NCBI GenBank assembly: GCA_943908365.1
Contig: CALTTH010000002.1
Span: 1 to 64,000, forward strand
Length of the DNA: 64,000 bases
Direction: 5' to 3'
Source of the DNA: an uncultured Hyphomicrobiales bacterium
Lineage (GTDB): Bacteria; Pseudomonadota; Alphaproteobacteria; Rhizobiales; Rhizobiaceae
The translations under genes and the position numbers were made by a program. The notes under the pieces were generated by a model. It was not told where the DNA came from. It saw only the letters and a program-made list of their open reading frames with translations, and did no database searches. The number at the start of each line of letters is the position of its first letter. Positions within the stretch are counted from its first letter, which is position 1. This document shows positions 15,995 through 24,372 of the stretch, one piece after another.

Positions 15995-16573
15995 ATGCCA
16001 TTTCGCCGCCGCCGTCCTGCAAAACTCTCTGAAAGACTCCTCGCTGCGCTGTGGCCGCGTATGGGGCTACGCCGTTCTCTTCGCTATATGAAGTTGAAGC
16101 TGGTCCGCCTTTCGGCGTCGCCCTATGCGGTAGCCGCCGGGGCAGCAACGGGCGTGGCTGTCGCCTGGACACCCTTTCTCGGTATCCATATTCTGATTGC
16201 CATAATGATCGGTTTTGTTCTGCGTGCAAATCTCGTTGCCGCGGCGCTCGGAACGACATTCGCAAACCCGCTGACATTTCCGTTGATATGGGCGTCCACG
16301 TGGGAGCTCGGTCATTTCATTCTTGGCCACAATGGCGGCGAGGTGGCGGCGCGCGTGGATTTCGTGGACATATTCGCGCACATGAATTTCCTGCAGCTGT
16401 GGAAGCCGGTTTTGGAGCCGATGACGATCGGTTCGCTGATCCCCGCTGCTATATCCGCCGTCGTTACCTACGCTGTGGTCTATGCCGTCATCAGTGGTTT
16501 TCGTCAGCGCAAGCATCAAAAGATTGCCGCGCGCGCCGCAAACCGTAACGCCATCATGGACGCAGTTGAATGA
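15995..16573 (+). CDS. DUF2062 membrane protein
   Basis: 192-residue inner-membrane protein of the DUF2062 family. After a basic N-terminus come hydrophobic segments around 45-85 (SPYAVAAGAATGVAVAWTPF, then HILIAIMIGFVL) and 145-165, with the family signature TFANPLTFPLIW. Its role is unknown. The stop overlaps the start of acpS by ATGA, so it heads the acpS-lepB-rnc-era series. The ribosome site at the chosen ATG is weak. Confidence 0.88.
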   Translation: MPFRRRRPAKLSERLLAALWPRMGLRRSLRYMKLKLVRLSASPYAVAAGAATGVAVAWTPFLGIHILIAIMIGFVLRANLVAAALGTTFANPLTFPLIWASTWELGHFILGHNGGEVAARVDFVDIFAHMNFLQLWKPVLEPMTIGSLIPAAISAVVTYAVVYAVISGFRQRKHQKIAARAANRNAIMDAVE

Positions 16574-16974
16574 TTATCGGGCTGGGCAGCGATCTCATCG
16601 ATATCCGCAGGGTGGAGGCCTCTATAGAGCGCTTTGGCGACAGATTCACCCACCGCTGTTTTACCGATATCGAGCGAGAAAAATCCGACCGGCGCAGGAA
16701 CCGTGCCGCATCCTATGCCAAGCGGTTCGCCGCCAAGGAAGCGTGCTCGAAAGCGCTGGGGACCGGTTTGGCACAAGGCGTGTTCTGGAAGGACATGGGC
16801 GTCATCAACTTGGCAAGTGGCAAGCCGACGATGCGTCTGACCAACGGCGCAGGTAAGCGGCTGCAATCCATGTTGCCGGCGGGGCATGAGGCGGTGATCC
16901 ACCTGACGATTACCGATGACTTTCCCTACGCGCAGGCCTTCGTGATTATCGAGGCGCTTCCTGTTTCCAGATGA
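16570..16974 (+). CDS. acpS: holo-[acyl-carrier-protein] synthase
   Basis: 134-residue phosphopantetheinyl transferase that moves 4'-phosphopantetheine from CoA to apo-ACP. Signature residues are MIIGLGSDLIDIRRVE (metal-binding Asp) and RFAAKEACSKALGTG (catalytic Glu and Lys). It overlaps the preceding DUF2062 gene by four bases (ATGA), which suggests translational coupling. Length is normal for the AcpS type. Confidence 0.96.
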   Translation: MIIGLGSDLIDIRRVEASIERFGDRFTHRCFTDIEREKSDRRRNRAASYAKRFAAKEACSKALGTGLAQGVFWKDMGVINLASGKPTMRLTNGAGKRLQSMLPAGHEAVIHLTITDDFPYAQAFVIIEALPVSR

Positions 16975-17043
16975 TGGTGCAGGAGCAACGCTGCCGGCGC
17001 TGTGCATCTCGATAGAAAAGCTTTCCTTTGCCCCTGAAAGGCA

Positions 17044-17088
17044 CTAAAGCATCTCAAAAGACCGTGCAGCGGTTTTATGACAACGACG
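17044..17088 (+). repeat. diverged type A half-repeat
   Basis: CTAAAGCAT followed by GTGCAGCGGTTTTATGACAA and CGAC closely matches the first half of the type A repeats (compare 21217-21265). No second half follows. It lies in the acpS-lepB gap, inside an otherwise tight gene series. Confidence 0.5.
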
Positions 17089-17113
17089 AAGAACGAGCAG
17101 ACAGGTCTCTTAA

Positions 17114-17860
17114 GTGTCCGAAAAAGCAGAAAAGAAGCAGAACGCCCTCTGGGAAAACGTCAAGGTCATCGTTCAGGCTCTTCTGCTGGCGATGGTTATT
17201 CGCACCGTGTTGTTCCAGCCCTTCACCATCCCGTCCGGCTCGATGATGCCAACGCTGCTGGTAGGCGACTATCTGTTCGTCAACAAGTTCTCCTATGGCT
17301 ATTCCAAATATTCTTTGCCGTTTTCGCCGAACCTTTTCTCGGGCCGCATTCTTGAGTTCAGCGAGCCGAAGCGCGGCGATGTTGTTGTCTTCCGCCTGCC
17401 GCCAAACCCGGAAGTGGATTACATCAAGCGCCTCGTAGGCCTGCCCGGCGATCGCATTCAGGTGACGAACGGCGTTCTCTACATCAACGGCAATCCGGTT
17501 CCGAAGGAGCCGGACGGCTTCTTCACATCCGATTACCGTGCAGATCCCGGAAACAACGTGCCTGTGTTCCGCGAAACGCTCGACAATGGGGTGACCTATG
17601 ATACGCTGGACCAGTCGCCGGATAGCCGCGGCGACAACACGCGCGAATTCATCGTTCCCGAAGGTCACTATTTCATGATGGGCGATAACCGTGACAACTC
17701 GCTCGACAGCCGTTTCGACGTTGGTTACGTGCCCGCAGAAAACCTCATCGGTCGTGCCAGCCTCATCTTCTTCTCGCTCGGCAACGACACGCCGTTCAGC
17801 CATATCTGGGAATGGCCCGCAAATATGCGCTGGGATCGCATCTTCAAGGTTGTTAAATGA
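17114..17860 (+). CDS. lepB: signal peptidase I
   Basis: Type I signal peptidase of 248 residues, anchored in the inner membrane by one segment (about 15-34) with its catalytic domain in the periplasm. The nucleophile is S43 in IPSGSMMPTL, and the general base is K105 in DYIKRLVGLPGD. Box E GDNRDNSLDSR is present. The start is GTG at 17114; AGGT a few bases upstream is a weak site. The stop overlaps the rnc start by ATGA. Confidence 0.95.
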   Translation: MSEKAEKKQNALWENVKVIVQALLLAMVIRTVLFQPFTIPSGSMMPTLLVGDYLFVNKFSYGYSKYSLPFSPNLFSGRILEFSEPKRGDVVVFRLPPNPEVDYIKRLVGLPGDRIQVTNGVLYINGNPVPKEPDGFFTSDYRADPGNNVPVFRETLDNGVTYDTLDQSPDSRGDNTREFIVPEGHYFMMGDNRDNSLDSRFDVGYVPAENLIGRASLIFFSLGNDTPFSHIWEWPANMRWDRIFKVVK

Positions 17861-18576
17861 GCAAGGCCAAGCCGCTCCAGACGGACGAGATCGCCCGTCT
17901 GGAAGCGTTGATCGGATATGAATTTAAGGAAAAGGCCCGGCTTGACCGGGCCTTGACACATGCAAGTGCCCGCTCGGCAAAAGCCGGTAACTATGAGCGT
18001 CTGGAGTTTCTGGGTGACCGGGTTCTCGGGCTCTGTGTCGCTGAGTTGCTGTTCTCCACCTTCCGCAACGCGACGGAAGGCGAGCTTTCTGTTCGCTTGA
18101 ATCAGCTTGTCAGCGCCGATTCCTGTGCGGCAATTGCCGATGAAATGGGGCTGCACCTCTTTATCCGCACGGGCTCCGACGTCAAGAAATTGACGGGCAA
18201 GGCCATGCTGAACGTGCGTGCCGATGTGGTAGAAAGTCTGATCGCCACCATCTATCTGGATGGCGGCTTGGAGGCTGCGCGCAGCTTCATTCTGAAGTAC
18301 TGGCAAAGCCGTGCCAATGGCGCGGATGCCGGTCGGCGCGATGCAAAGACCGAACTGCAGGAATGGGCGCACGCGAAGTTCGCCGCAACTCCCAACTACC
18401 GGGTTGACGATCGCTCCGGACCGGATCACGATCCGCGCTTCACAGTGACGGTGGAAATTCCAGGCGTTGCGCCGGAAACAGGCGTCGATCGCTCGAAACG
18501 TGCGGCAGAACAGGTCGCCGCGACAAAACTATTGGAACGCGAAGGCGTCTGGCAGAAACCATCTGCTGCAAACTGA
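17857..18576 (+). CDS. rnc: ribonuclease III
   Basis: Double-strand-specific endoribonuclease of 239 residues that processes rRNA precursors and other structured RNAs. The RNase III signature ERLEFLGDRVLGL is at 47-59, and the second acidic cluster lies near VRADVVESLIATIYLD. A dsRNA-binding domain follows (about 163-233, ending KRAAEQVAATKLLER). It overlaps lepB by four bases and precedes era by 10 bases, the classic lepB-rnc-era order. Confidence 0.96.
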   Translation: MSKAKPLQTDEIARLEALIGYEFKEKARLDRALTHASARSAKAGNYERLEFLGDRVLGLCVAELLFSTFRNATEGELSVRLNQLVSADSCAAIADEMGLHLFIRTGSDVKKLTGKAMLNVRADVVESLIATIYLDGGLEAARSFILKYWQSRANGADAGRRDAKTELQEWAHAKFAATPNYRVDDRSGPDHDPRFTVTVEIPGVAPETGVDRSKRAAEQVAATKLLEREGVWQKPSAAN

Positions 18577-18586
18577 TTGGACACTC

Positions 18587-19546
18587 ATGACTGAGAATGA
18601 TTTCGCCGCAGCGCCCGGTGAGGGCAATGATGATGATGCCAAGGCAGCTGCCCCGACGCGCTCGGGTTTCGTCGCGCTGATTGGGCCGACCAATGCCGGC
18701 AAATCGACGCTGGTCAACCGGCTGGTGGGCGCCAAGGTCTCGATCGTCAGCCACAAGGTGCAGACCACGCGTGCCGTGATGCGTGGGATTGCCATTCATG
18801 ACAATGCCCAGATCGTCTTTATGGATACGCCAGGCATCTTCAAGCCACGCCGCAGGCTGGACCGCGCCATGGTGACCTCCGCTTGGGGTGGCGCAAAGGA
18901 CGCAGACGTCATTTTGCTGCTGATCGATAGCGAGCGCGGTCTAAAGGGTGACGCAGAAACCATTCTGCAAGGGCTGAAGGATGTTCGTCAGAAGAAGATT
19001 CTGTGCCTCAATAAGATCGACCAGGTAAAGCGCGAAGACCTGCTGAAGCTTGCAGCTGCGGCAAACGATATCGTTGCCTTCGATCGCACCTTCATGATTT
19101 CCGCCACCAACGGATCCGGCTGCGATGACCTGATGAACTATCTGGCGAGCGAATTGCCACAGGGCCCATGGTACTACCCGGAAGATCAGATTTCCGATCT
19201 GCCGATGCGCCAGCTTGCGGCAGAGATCACGCGTGAAAAGCTTTTCCTGCGTTTGCACCAGGAACTCCCCTACGCCTCCCATGTGGAGACGGAAAAATGG
19301 GAAGAGCGCAAGGATGGCTCTGTACGTATCGAGCAGGTCATTTATGTCGAGCGCGACAGCCAGAAGAAGATTGCGCTTGGCAAGGGAGGGGAGGCGATCA
19401 AGGCCATCTCATCCGCATCGCGTAAGGAGCTTTCGGAAATTCTCGAACAGCCGGTTCACCTTTTCCTCTTCGTCAAGGTGAGAGAGAACTGGGGCGACGA
19501 TCCGGAGCGCTTCCGCGAGATGGGCCTGGAATTCCCGCGCAATTAA
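18587..19546 (+). CDS. era: GTPase Era
   Basis: Essential GTPase that binds 16S rRNA and checks 30S assembly. The 319-residue product carries G1 GPTNAGKST (33-41), G3 DTPG, G4 NKID and a C-terminal KH domain (IERDSQKKIALGKGGEAI-like region). The N-terminus has about 25 extra acidic residues (MTENDFAAAPGEGNDDDAK), as is common in rhizobia. The ATG at 18587 lies 10 bases after the rnc stop. Confidence 0.96.
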   Translation: MTENDFAAAPGEGNDDDAKAAAPTRSGFVALIGPTNAGKSTLVNRLVGAKVSIVSHKVQTTRAVMRGIAIHDNAQIVFMDTPGIFKPRRRLDRAMVTSAWGGAKDADVILLLIDSERGLKGDAETILQGLKDVRQKKILCLNKIDQVKREDLLKLAAAANDIVAFDRTFMISATNGSGCDDLMNYLASELPQGPWYYPEDQISDLPMRQLAAEITREKLFLRLHQELPYASHVETEKWEERKDGSVRIEQVIYVERDSQKKIALGKGGEAIKAISSASRKELSEILEQPVHLFLFVKVRENWGDDPERFREMGLEFPRN

Positions 19547-19557
19547 GCGTAACGAAA

Positions 19558-19579
19558 GCGAAGCGGATAACCGCTTCGC
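19558..19579 (+). terminator. hairpin after era
   Basis: A perfect 9-bp stem (GCGAAGCGG with CCGCTTCGC) and ATAA loop lie 11 bases after the era stop. No T-run follows, so it may depend on Rho or only mark the 3' end of the mRNA. Confidence 0.55.
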
Positions 19580-19609
19580 GAATGAGACATGCATAAAGAT
19601 AAGCAGTAA

Positions 19610-19646
19610 GGTGGGCAGGCGATGGATCAAGTCGCGAATGCCCACC
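19610..19646 (+). promoter_or_regulatory. inverted repeat upstream of the Crp/Fnr gene
   Basis: GGTGGGCA and TGCCCACC, 8-bp perfect arms 21 bases apart, about 110 bases before the regulator start. It could be an operator or a second terminator-like structure after era. Confidence 0.35.
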
Positions 19647-19698
19647 ATCGTGTCATGCCGTTATGAGACTGGTCGCAAGAATGCGGAAAGAGGTTTCA

Positions 19699-19725
19699 TG
19701 ATACGACTGATACGTCTGATACCTC
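19699..19725 (+). repeat. three 9-bp direct repeats before the Crp/Fnr gene
   Basis: TGATACGAC, TGATACGTC and TGATACCTC run head to tail without a gap, ending 30 bases before the start codon. Spacing and position suggest a binding site for a regulator acting on the gene; the protein is unknown. Confidence 0.6.
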
Positions 19726-19755
19726 GACCCCATTTCTTGCCTCTAACGGATTGTC

Positions 19756-20508
19756 ATGTCTCCCAAAAAGCCGAGCGGCGTTTCCACCACGCCATGTGAA
19801 GAGTGCCCGCTTCGCGACATGCCGCATTTCCGAGATTTTACTCCGCCAGAGCTTGATTTCGTTTCGCACTTCAAGACGGGTGAACTGAGCGTCGAGAGCG
19901 GCGCACTGATCCTGATGGAGGGGTCGCACAGTGCCCATCTCTTCACGGTTTTGGAAGGCTGGGGCTTTCGCTATAAGACACTGGAAGACGGGCGGCGGCA
20001 AATCTTGAACTATCTGATGCCGGGAGATCTCGTCGGTCTGCAGGGCACTGTGATGGGAGAGATGCAGCATTCGGTCGAAGCCTTGTCGCCTGTAACGCTT
20101 TGCGTCTTCGAGCGCGGGCGGCTCCACAGCCTTTTCACCGATCACCCCTCGCTTGCCTTCGACTTGACGTGGATCGCTGCAAGCGAAGAGCGCATGCTCG
20201 ATAGTCATCTGTTGAGTGTCGGCCGACGAACGGCCATCGAGCGCGCGGCCTATCTTCTGGCATTCCTGCATCAAAAGGCGACGCGAGTCGGACTGCTGCA
20301 AAAGGGCGTACCCATTCCCGTCACACAACAACATGTGGCGGATACGCTCGGACTTTCCATCGTGCATACCAACAAGACGCTCAAGAAACTCGCGGAACGA
20401 AACTTCATTCGCTGGATCGACAAGGGCTGTCTTGTGCTGGATGAGGAGGGCCTTGCGAAACTTGCGGGATGGGATACCGATTCGCGCAGCAAGCGCCCCT
20501 TCATCTAA
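19756..20508 (+). CDS. Crp/Fnr-family transcription regulator
   Basis: 250 residues: a cyclic-nucleotide-binding-type sensor barrel (about 30-145) followed by a winged-helix DNA-binding domain (about 165-235, with VTQQHVADTLGLSIVHTNKT as the recognition region). Cys occurs as CEEC (14, 17) and at 116 (VTLCVFERG). That is fewer than the four ligands of a canonical FNR iron-sulfur cluster, so oxygen sensing of the FNR type is uncertain. The start has no clear ribosome site. Direct and inverted repeats upstream suggest regulation. Confidence 0.9.
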   Translation: MSPKKPSGVSTTPCEECPLRDMPHFRDFTPPELDFVSHFKTGELSVESGALILMEGSHSAHLFTVLEGWGFRYKTLEDGRRQILNYLMPGDLVGLQGTVMGEMQHSVEALSPVTLCVFERGRLHSLFTDHPSLAFDLTWIAASEERMLDSHLLSVGRRTAIERAAYLLAFLHQKATRVGLLQKGVPIPVTQQHVADTLGLSIVHTNKTLKKLAERNFIRWIDKGCLVLDEEGLAKLAGWDTDSRSKRPFI

Positions 20509-20614
20509 AGCATGGTCCGAGCAAAGCTGTGCCGGCAGTGCTGCGATAACAACATGCGACAAAACCAAGACCCAAACCGTGAGGAGCGAATCTGAAATCG
20601 CGACGCGCTTTTAG
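20508..20614 (+). repeat. type A bipartite intergenic repeat, copy 2
   Basis: Begins at the last base of the Crp/Fnr stop codon with AAGCATGGTCCGAGC, continues with TGCTGCGATAACAACATGC, then GTGAGGAGCGAATCTGAAAT and ends CGCGACGCGCTTTTAG. Both halves are present and adjoining, giving the uninterrupted form of the element that is split in copy 3. Confidence 0.8.
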
Positions 20615-20749
20615 GTGAAGCGGCACAAGTCACACAAGCGCCCGCGACGCTTCCAACGTGCTCCCACCGAGTTTTGAATCATGATTTCTCGGGCTTCACC
20701 CGGTATCCTGATATGTCTTTTTTAAATGACGTAGCGGAGCTGATCTGCG

Positions 20750-21178
20750 ATGTCAGGATCACTTAGAGTTAATTTAATGAAAGCGGCCTTCGATTTGAGG
20801 CCCGGTCCGGAGAATATAATAAACATGGTGCCTCAACGGGTTCTCATCATCGAGGACGAGTATCTGGTTGCGATGGACGCCGAAGCCTGCCTTCAGTCTA
20901 TGGGGGTCGAAGCTGTCGACATCGTGACTACTCTTGCCCAGGCCCAGGAGGCGCTGGAGCGTGCGCGTCCGGACTGCGTCCTGCTGGATGTCAATCTTTC
21001 AGATGGGATGAGCTATGAATTGGCGAGACGACTGAAAGATCACGCCATTCCGTTCGGTTTTGTCAGCGGATATGGTGATACCAGCGGGTTTCCCGCGGAT
21101 TTCGCCGATACGCCGCTTCTCGACAAGCCTTTCGCCGAGCCTGAACTCAAGTCATTCGTCGCACGCCTGATGGCGTAA
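20750..21178 (+). CDS. single-domain response regulator
   Basis: Stand-alone receiver domain of up to 142 residues. The acidic pocket is in VLIIEDEYLVAMD, the phosphoacceptor Asp in PDCVLLDVNLSDG, the Thr/Ser switch position in FGFVSGYGD and the Lys in PLLDKPF. No output domain follows, so it probably passes phosphate to or from another protein. The true start is uncertain: the ATGs at 20750, 20777 and 20825 are all in frame, and the conserved fold begins only at about residue 28. The partner kinase is not nearby. Confidence 0.88.
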   Translation: MSGSLRVNLMKAAFDLRPGPENIINMVPQRVLIIEDEYLVAMDAEACLQSMGVEAVDIVTTLAQAQEALERARPDCVLLDVNLSDGMSYELARRLKDHAIPFGFVSGYGDTSGFPADFADTPLLDKPFAEPELKSFVARLMA

Positions 21179-21213
21179 ACATTGGACCCGAACCACGTGT
21201 GCAGGCTATAGTG

Positions 21214-21425
21214 CTCTAAGGCATGGTTGAAGCAAAAGTGTGCAGCGGTTTCGCGATAACGACATGCCATAAAACAAAAACCTAGAGTGCCGTGCGTCCT
21301 ATTGGACGCACAAGGACGCTCGATCTTCTTCGATCGACGCATCGTGCTTTCAGAAAATCGATTCCGATTTTCGAGCCGATGCTGTAAAGCGTAAGGAGCG
21401 AACTTAAAAAATCGCGACACGCTTA
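21214..21425 (+). repeat. type A repeat copy 3, split by a type B element
   Basis: The left half at 21214-21283 (CTCTAAGGCATGG ... GCGATAACGACATGCC ... AAAACAAAAACCT) and the right half at 21387-21425 (AAGCGTAAGGAGCGAACT ... CGCGACACGCTTAA) match the two halves of copies 1, 2 and 4. The whole type B element at 21284-21386 lies exactly between them. Confidence 0.85.
21284..21386 (+). repeat. type B two-palindrome repeat, copy 2 (nested)
   Basis: AGAGTGCCGTGCGTCC ... GGACGCACAAGGACGCTC forms the left palindrome; CAGAAAATCGATTCCGATTT and the following TCG forms the right one; it ends CGATGCTGTA. It is 103 bp, as in the other copies, and lies inside type A copy 3. Confidence 0.88.
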
Positions 21426-21475
21426 AGTCATGCGACGATTGTCTGTCGTGGCGTTTGAGTACTGGGCGATATCTC

Positions 21476-22255
21476 ATGCAGTGGCAGGACGAGGCAATTA
21501 TTCTTGGCGTTAAGCGCCATGGCGAGACGAGCGTCATTGCCGAGGTGATGACGAGCGCCCGTGGGCGCCATCTTGGGATGGTACGGGGTGGCCGGTCGAG
21601 GTCCATGCAGCCCGTCCTACAGGCCGGCAATCGCGTCGATGTCACCTGGCGCGCCCGCCTTGATGATCACTTGGGTGAATACCGCATCGAGCCGCTTCAA
21701 TTGCGCGCCGCGCAACTGATGGAAACGGCGACAGCCGTTTACGGCGTACAGGCTATGGGGGCGCTGCTGCGGCTCTTGCCGGAGCGGGATCCGCACCCGC
21801 ATCTCTATCGCGCGCTCGATGTCATTCTCGACAATCTCTCCGACCCGGCGGATGCGGGCGAGTTGTTCGTGCGCTTCGAACTGGCCGTGTTGAACGATCT
21901 CGGCTTCGGTCTCGATCTCACCGAATGTGCAGCCACGGGAATTCGCAGCGACCTTGTCTATGTTTCTCCGAAGACAGGCAGGGCTGTCTCTCGTGCCGCC
22001 GGCGCGCCCTATGCGCAGCGTATGCTGACATTGCCTCCCTTTCTTGGCGAGGCACATGCACCATCGGCGGATTGCCAAAGCCTGTCTGCGGCCTTTCGCC
22101 TGACGAATCATTTTCTCAACAGACACGTCTATGAGCCGCGAGGGATTCAAGAAAATGCCGCCCGCGACGGTTTCGTCCAGGCGGCTCTGAAGGCCTTGGA
22201 GCGAAAGCTGAATGAGACGGCAGGCGGGGTAGGACCAGTCGGTCAACCCCGTTGA
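21476..22255 (+). CDS. recO: DNA repair protein RecO
   Basis: 259-residue member of the RecFOR recombination-mediator group; it anneals single strands and helps load RecA. The N-terminal OB fold opens MQWQDEAIILGVKRHGETS and continues VMTSARGRHLGMVRGG, the RecO pattern; the alpha-helical C-terminal part follows. The start at 21476 is chosen by family N-terminus. The usual zinc-binding Cys cluster of many RecO proteins is not present in full (single Cys in LTECAATG and ADCQSL). It lies downstream of era as in related genomes, separated by two regulator genes and the repeats. Confidence 0.93.
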   Translation: MQWQDEAIILGVKRHGETSVIAEVMTSARGRHLGMVRGGRSRSMQPVLQAGNRVDVTWRARLDDHLGEYRIEPLQLRAAQLMETATAVYGVQAMGALLRLLPERDPHPHLYRALDVILDNLSDPADAGELFVRFELAVLNDLGFGLDLTECAATGIRSDLVYVSPKTGRAVSRAAGAPYAQRMLTLPPFLGEAHAPSADCQSLSAAFRLTNHFLNRHVYEPRGIQENAARDGFVQAALKALERKLNETAGGVGPVGQPR

Positions 22256-22273
22256 TCAACGCGTCTCTTGGCT

Positions 22274-23506
22274 TTAAGCCGCCGCAGCCGCAGGCCGCAT
22301 GACGGGTCGCTCTTCAATCGGCCAATGCACGATGGCGGCAAAAATACCCATCGCGACGCCCAGCCACCAGACGAGATCGTAAGAGCCGAGCTTGTCGTAG
22401 AGGAAGCCGCCGAGCCATACGCCAAGGAACGAGCCCACCTGATGCGACAGGAACACCACGCCGCCCAGCATGCCGAGGTGACGGGTGCCGAACATGATCG
22501 CGACAAGGCCATTCGTCGGGGGCACGGTGGAGAGCCATAAGACCCCCATCACTGCGGCAAAGATGACGACGGAGACGGGTGTCTGCGGCAGAAGGAGAAA
22601 GGCGGTCACCGCAATCGAACGGCCGATATAGATATAGGCCAGAAAATGCGGCTTCGAGTAGCGCTGCCCGATGAAGCCGGCCGCAAGCGACCCGCCGATA
22701 TTGAAGAAACCGATCAGCGCCATGGCGATCACCGCATAGCGCGGTTCGATACCGATATCGCCGAGATAGGCGGGAAAATGTGCGGTGATGAAAGCTACCT
22801 GAAAGCCGCAAACAAAGAAGCCGGTGGTCAGCAACAAGTAGCTCTTGTGACCAAGCGCCTCTTTCAAAGCGGCACCGACGGTCTGCTGAAAGTGTGCCTG
22901 CGACTGATAGCCCGACGACGAGTCGCCGCGCAGCGGCCATGCCAGAAGCGGCACCAAAAGCATCATGACGCTGAGGAAGACGAGACTGTCCGACCAGCCA
23001 TAATTGGAAATCAATCCTTGGCTGATGGGCGCGAAGATGAACATGCCCGCCGATCCTGCAGCCGTACCGATCCCGAAGGCCATGGAGCGCTGCTCCGGCG
23101 TCACATGCCGGGCAAAGGCCGACAGGATGACGCTAAACGAGCCCGCTGCAATGCCAAGCCCGACGAGAACGCCACCGCCGAAATGCAGCCAGAAGGGCGA
23201 GGTGCCGAAGGACATGCACAGGAGCCCCAGCGCGTAGAGGAAGCCAGACAGAACAAGCACCCGTCCGGTGCCGTACTTGTCAGCCAGTGCGCCGAAGAAA
23301 GGTTGTCCCAGACCCCAGAAGAGGTTCTGCAGCGCCATGGCGAGCCCGAATGTCGAGCGATCCCAGCCCGTATCTGCCAGCATCGGCAGCTGGAAGAAAC
23401 CCATGGCCGAGCGCGGCCCAAAGGTCATCACGGCGATCAGCGATCCAGCCAGAATGATCAGCCACGGCATGGGCCGGCTGGTAGACGCGCTGGATAATGT
23501 GGCCAT
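22274..23506 (-). CDS. MFS transporter
   Basis: 410-residue major facilitator superfamily carrier with about 12 membrane helices in the inner membrane. The MFS loop 2-3 motif is visible as GALADKYGTGRVLVLSG, and there is an acidic/basic central cytoplasmic loop around residues 195-225. It resembles the OFA/monocarboxylate branch, but no substrate can be named. It faces away from the methyltransferase gene at 23638 across a 131-base divergent promoter region. Confidence 0.9.
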   Translation of the reverse strand: MATLSSASTSRPMPWLIILAGSLIAVMTFGPRSAMGFFQLPMLADTGWDRSTFGLAMALQNLFWGLGQPFFGALADKYGTGRVLVLSGFLYALGLLCMSFGTSPFWLHFGGGVLVGLGIAAGSFSVILSAFARHVTPEQRSMAFGIGTAAGSAGMFIFAPISQGLISNYGWSDSLVFLSVMMLLVPLLAWPLRGDSSSGYQSQAHFQQTVGAALKEALGHKSYLLLTTGFFVCGFQVAFITAHFPAYLGDIGIEPRYAVIAMALIGFFNIGGSLAAGFIGQRYSKPHFLAYIYIGRSIAVTAFLLLPQTPVSVVIFAAVMGVLWLSTVPPTNGLVAIMFGTRHLGMLGGVVFLSHQVGSFLGVWLGGFLYDKLGSYDLVWWLGVAMGIFAAIVHWPIEERPVMRPAAAAA

Positions 23507-23569
23507 GATGTTCCTCCGGATAGGAGAAAAATATTATTCATCCGGGCGTGATGACACCAGCGACTTTTC

Positions 23570-23575
23570 TTGACA
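23570..23575 (+). promoter_or_regulatory. possible -35 element before the methyltransferase gene
   Basis: TTGACA stands 62 bases before the start codon at 23638, in the divergent region. A matching -10 element at the normal spacing is poor, so this is tentative. Confidence 0.25.
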
Positions 23576-23637
23576 GATGCATCAGCGAGGTTGATGGACT
23601 GTTGCGACGAGCGATCATCGAGAAACCGGAGTCTGCG

Positions 23638-24372
23638 ATGAAACAGAACATTTATGACGATGAGGGTTTCTTCGAGCGCTACAGCGCAATGCCCCGTTCG
23701 GAAGGCGGATTGGCACAAGCTGGCGAATGGCACGAGTTCCGTGCGCTCTTGCCGCCGCTGGAGGGGAAATCGGTTCTGGATCTCGGCTGCGGCTTTGGCT
23801 GGCATTGCCGCTACGCGGTTGAGCAAGGCGCGGCAAACGTCGTCGGCCTCGATCTGTCGGAGAAAATGCTGGAGAAGGCGGAACGGATCAATGCGCATCC
23901 CAGGATCAGCTACCGGCGTGAGGCGATCGAAGATGCCGCCTTTGAAGCGGATAGCTTCGATGTCGTGTTGAGTTCGCTGGCTTTCCATTATGTCGCGTCG
24001 CTCGAGCCAGTCTTTGCGCGCGTCTCTAAGCTGTTGAAGAAGGGTGGTGCCTTCGTCTTCTCGACCGAACATCCCGTGTTTACTGCACTAGAGCAGCAGG
24101 ATTGGTTTTACGGAGAAGCCGGCGAGATTCTTCATTGGCCGCTCGACAATTACCAAGAGGAGGGCGAGCGCCATTCGAACTGGATGGCGGATGACGTCAT
24201 CAAGTATCACCGCACCTTGTCGAGCATCATCAATTCGCTGATCGATGCGGGCTTTGCCATTGAGCGGCTATCGGAACCGAAGCCGGATACTTCTCTTCTC
24301 ACCGAGCGCCCGGAACTCGTGCATGAGAACCGGCGCCCGATCTTCCTCATCGTGGCTGCGCGTAAGGTCTAG
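23638..24372 (+). CDS. class I SAM-dependent methyltransferase
   Basis: 244 residues with motif I VLDLGCGFGWHCRYA (about 49-63), the ribose-binding Asp in VVGLDLSEKML and the post-motif FDVVLSSLAFHYV. Overall like the UbiE/small-molecule methyltransferase group; the substrate is unknown. The ATG at 23638 has GGAG 6 bases upstream; in-frame ATGs farther upstream (23548) lack such a site. The 3' end meets the convergent MOSC gene with a 4-base overlap. Confidence 0.9.
   Translation: MKQNIYDDEGFFERYSAMPRSEGGLAQAGEWHEFRALLPPLEGKSVLDLGCGFGWHCRYAVEQGAANVVGLDLSEKMLEKAERINAHPRISYRREAIEDAAFEADSFDVVLSSLAFHYVASLEPVFARVSKLLKKGGAFVFSTEHPVFTALEQQDWFYGEAGEILHWPLDNYQEEGERHSNWMADDVIKYHRTLSSIINSLIDAGFAIERLSEPKPDTSLLTERPELVHENRRPIFLIVAARKV

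Noticed and set aside
21179..21475. A small protein gene in the repeat-rich gap before recO
   Set aside because: All frames are broken by the palindromic repeats and none has a start with a ribosome site.
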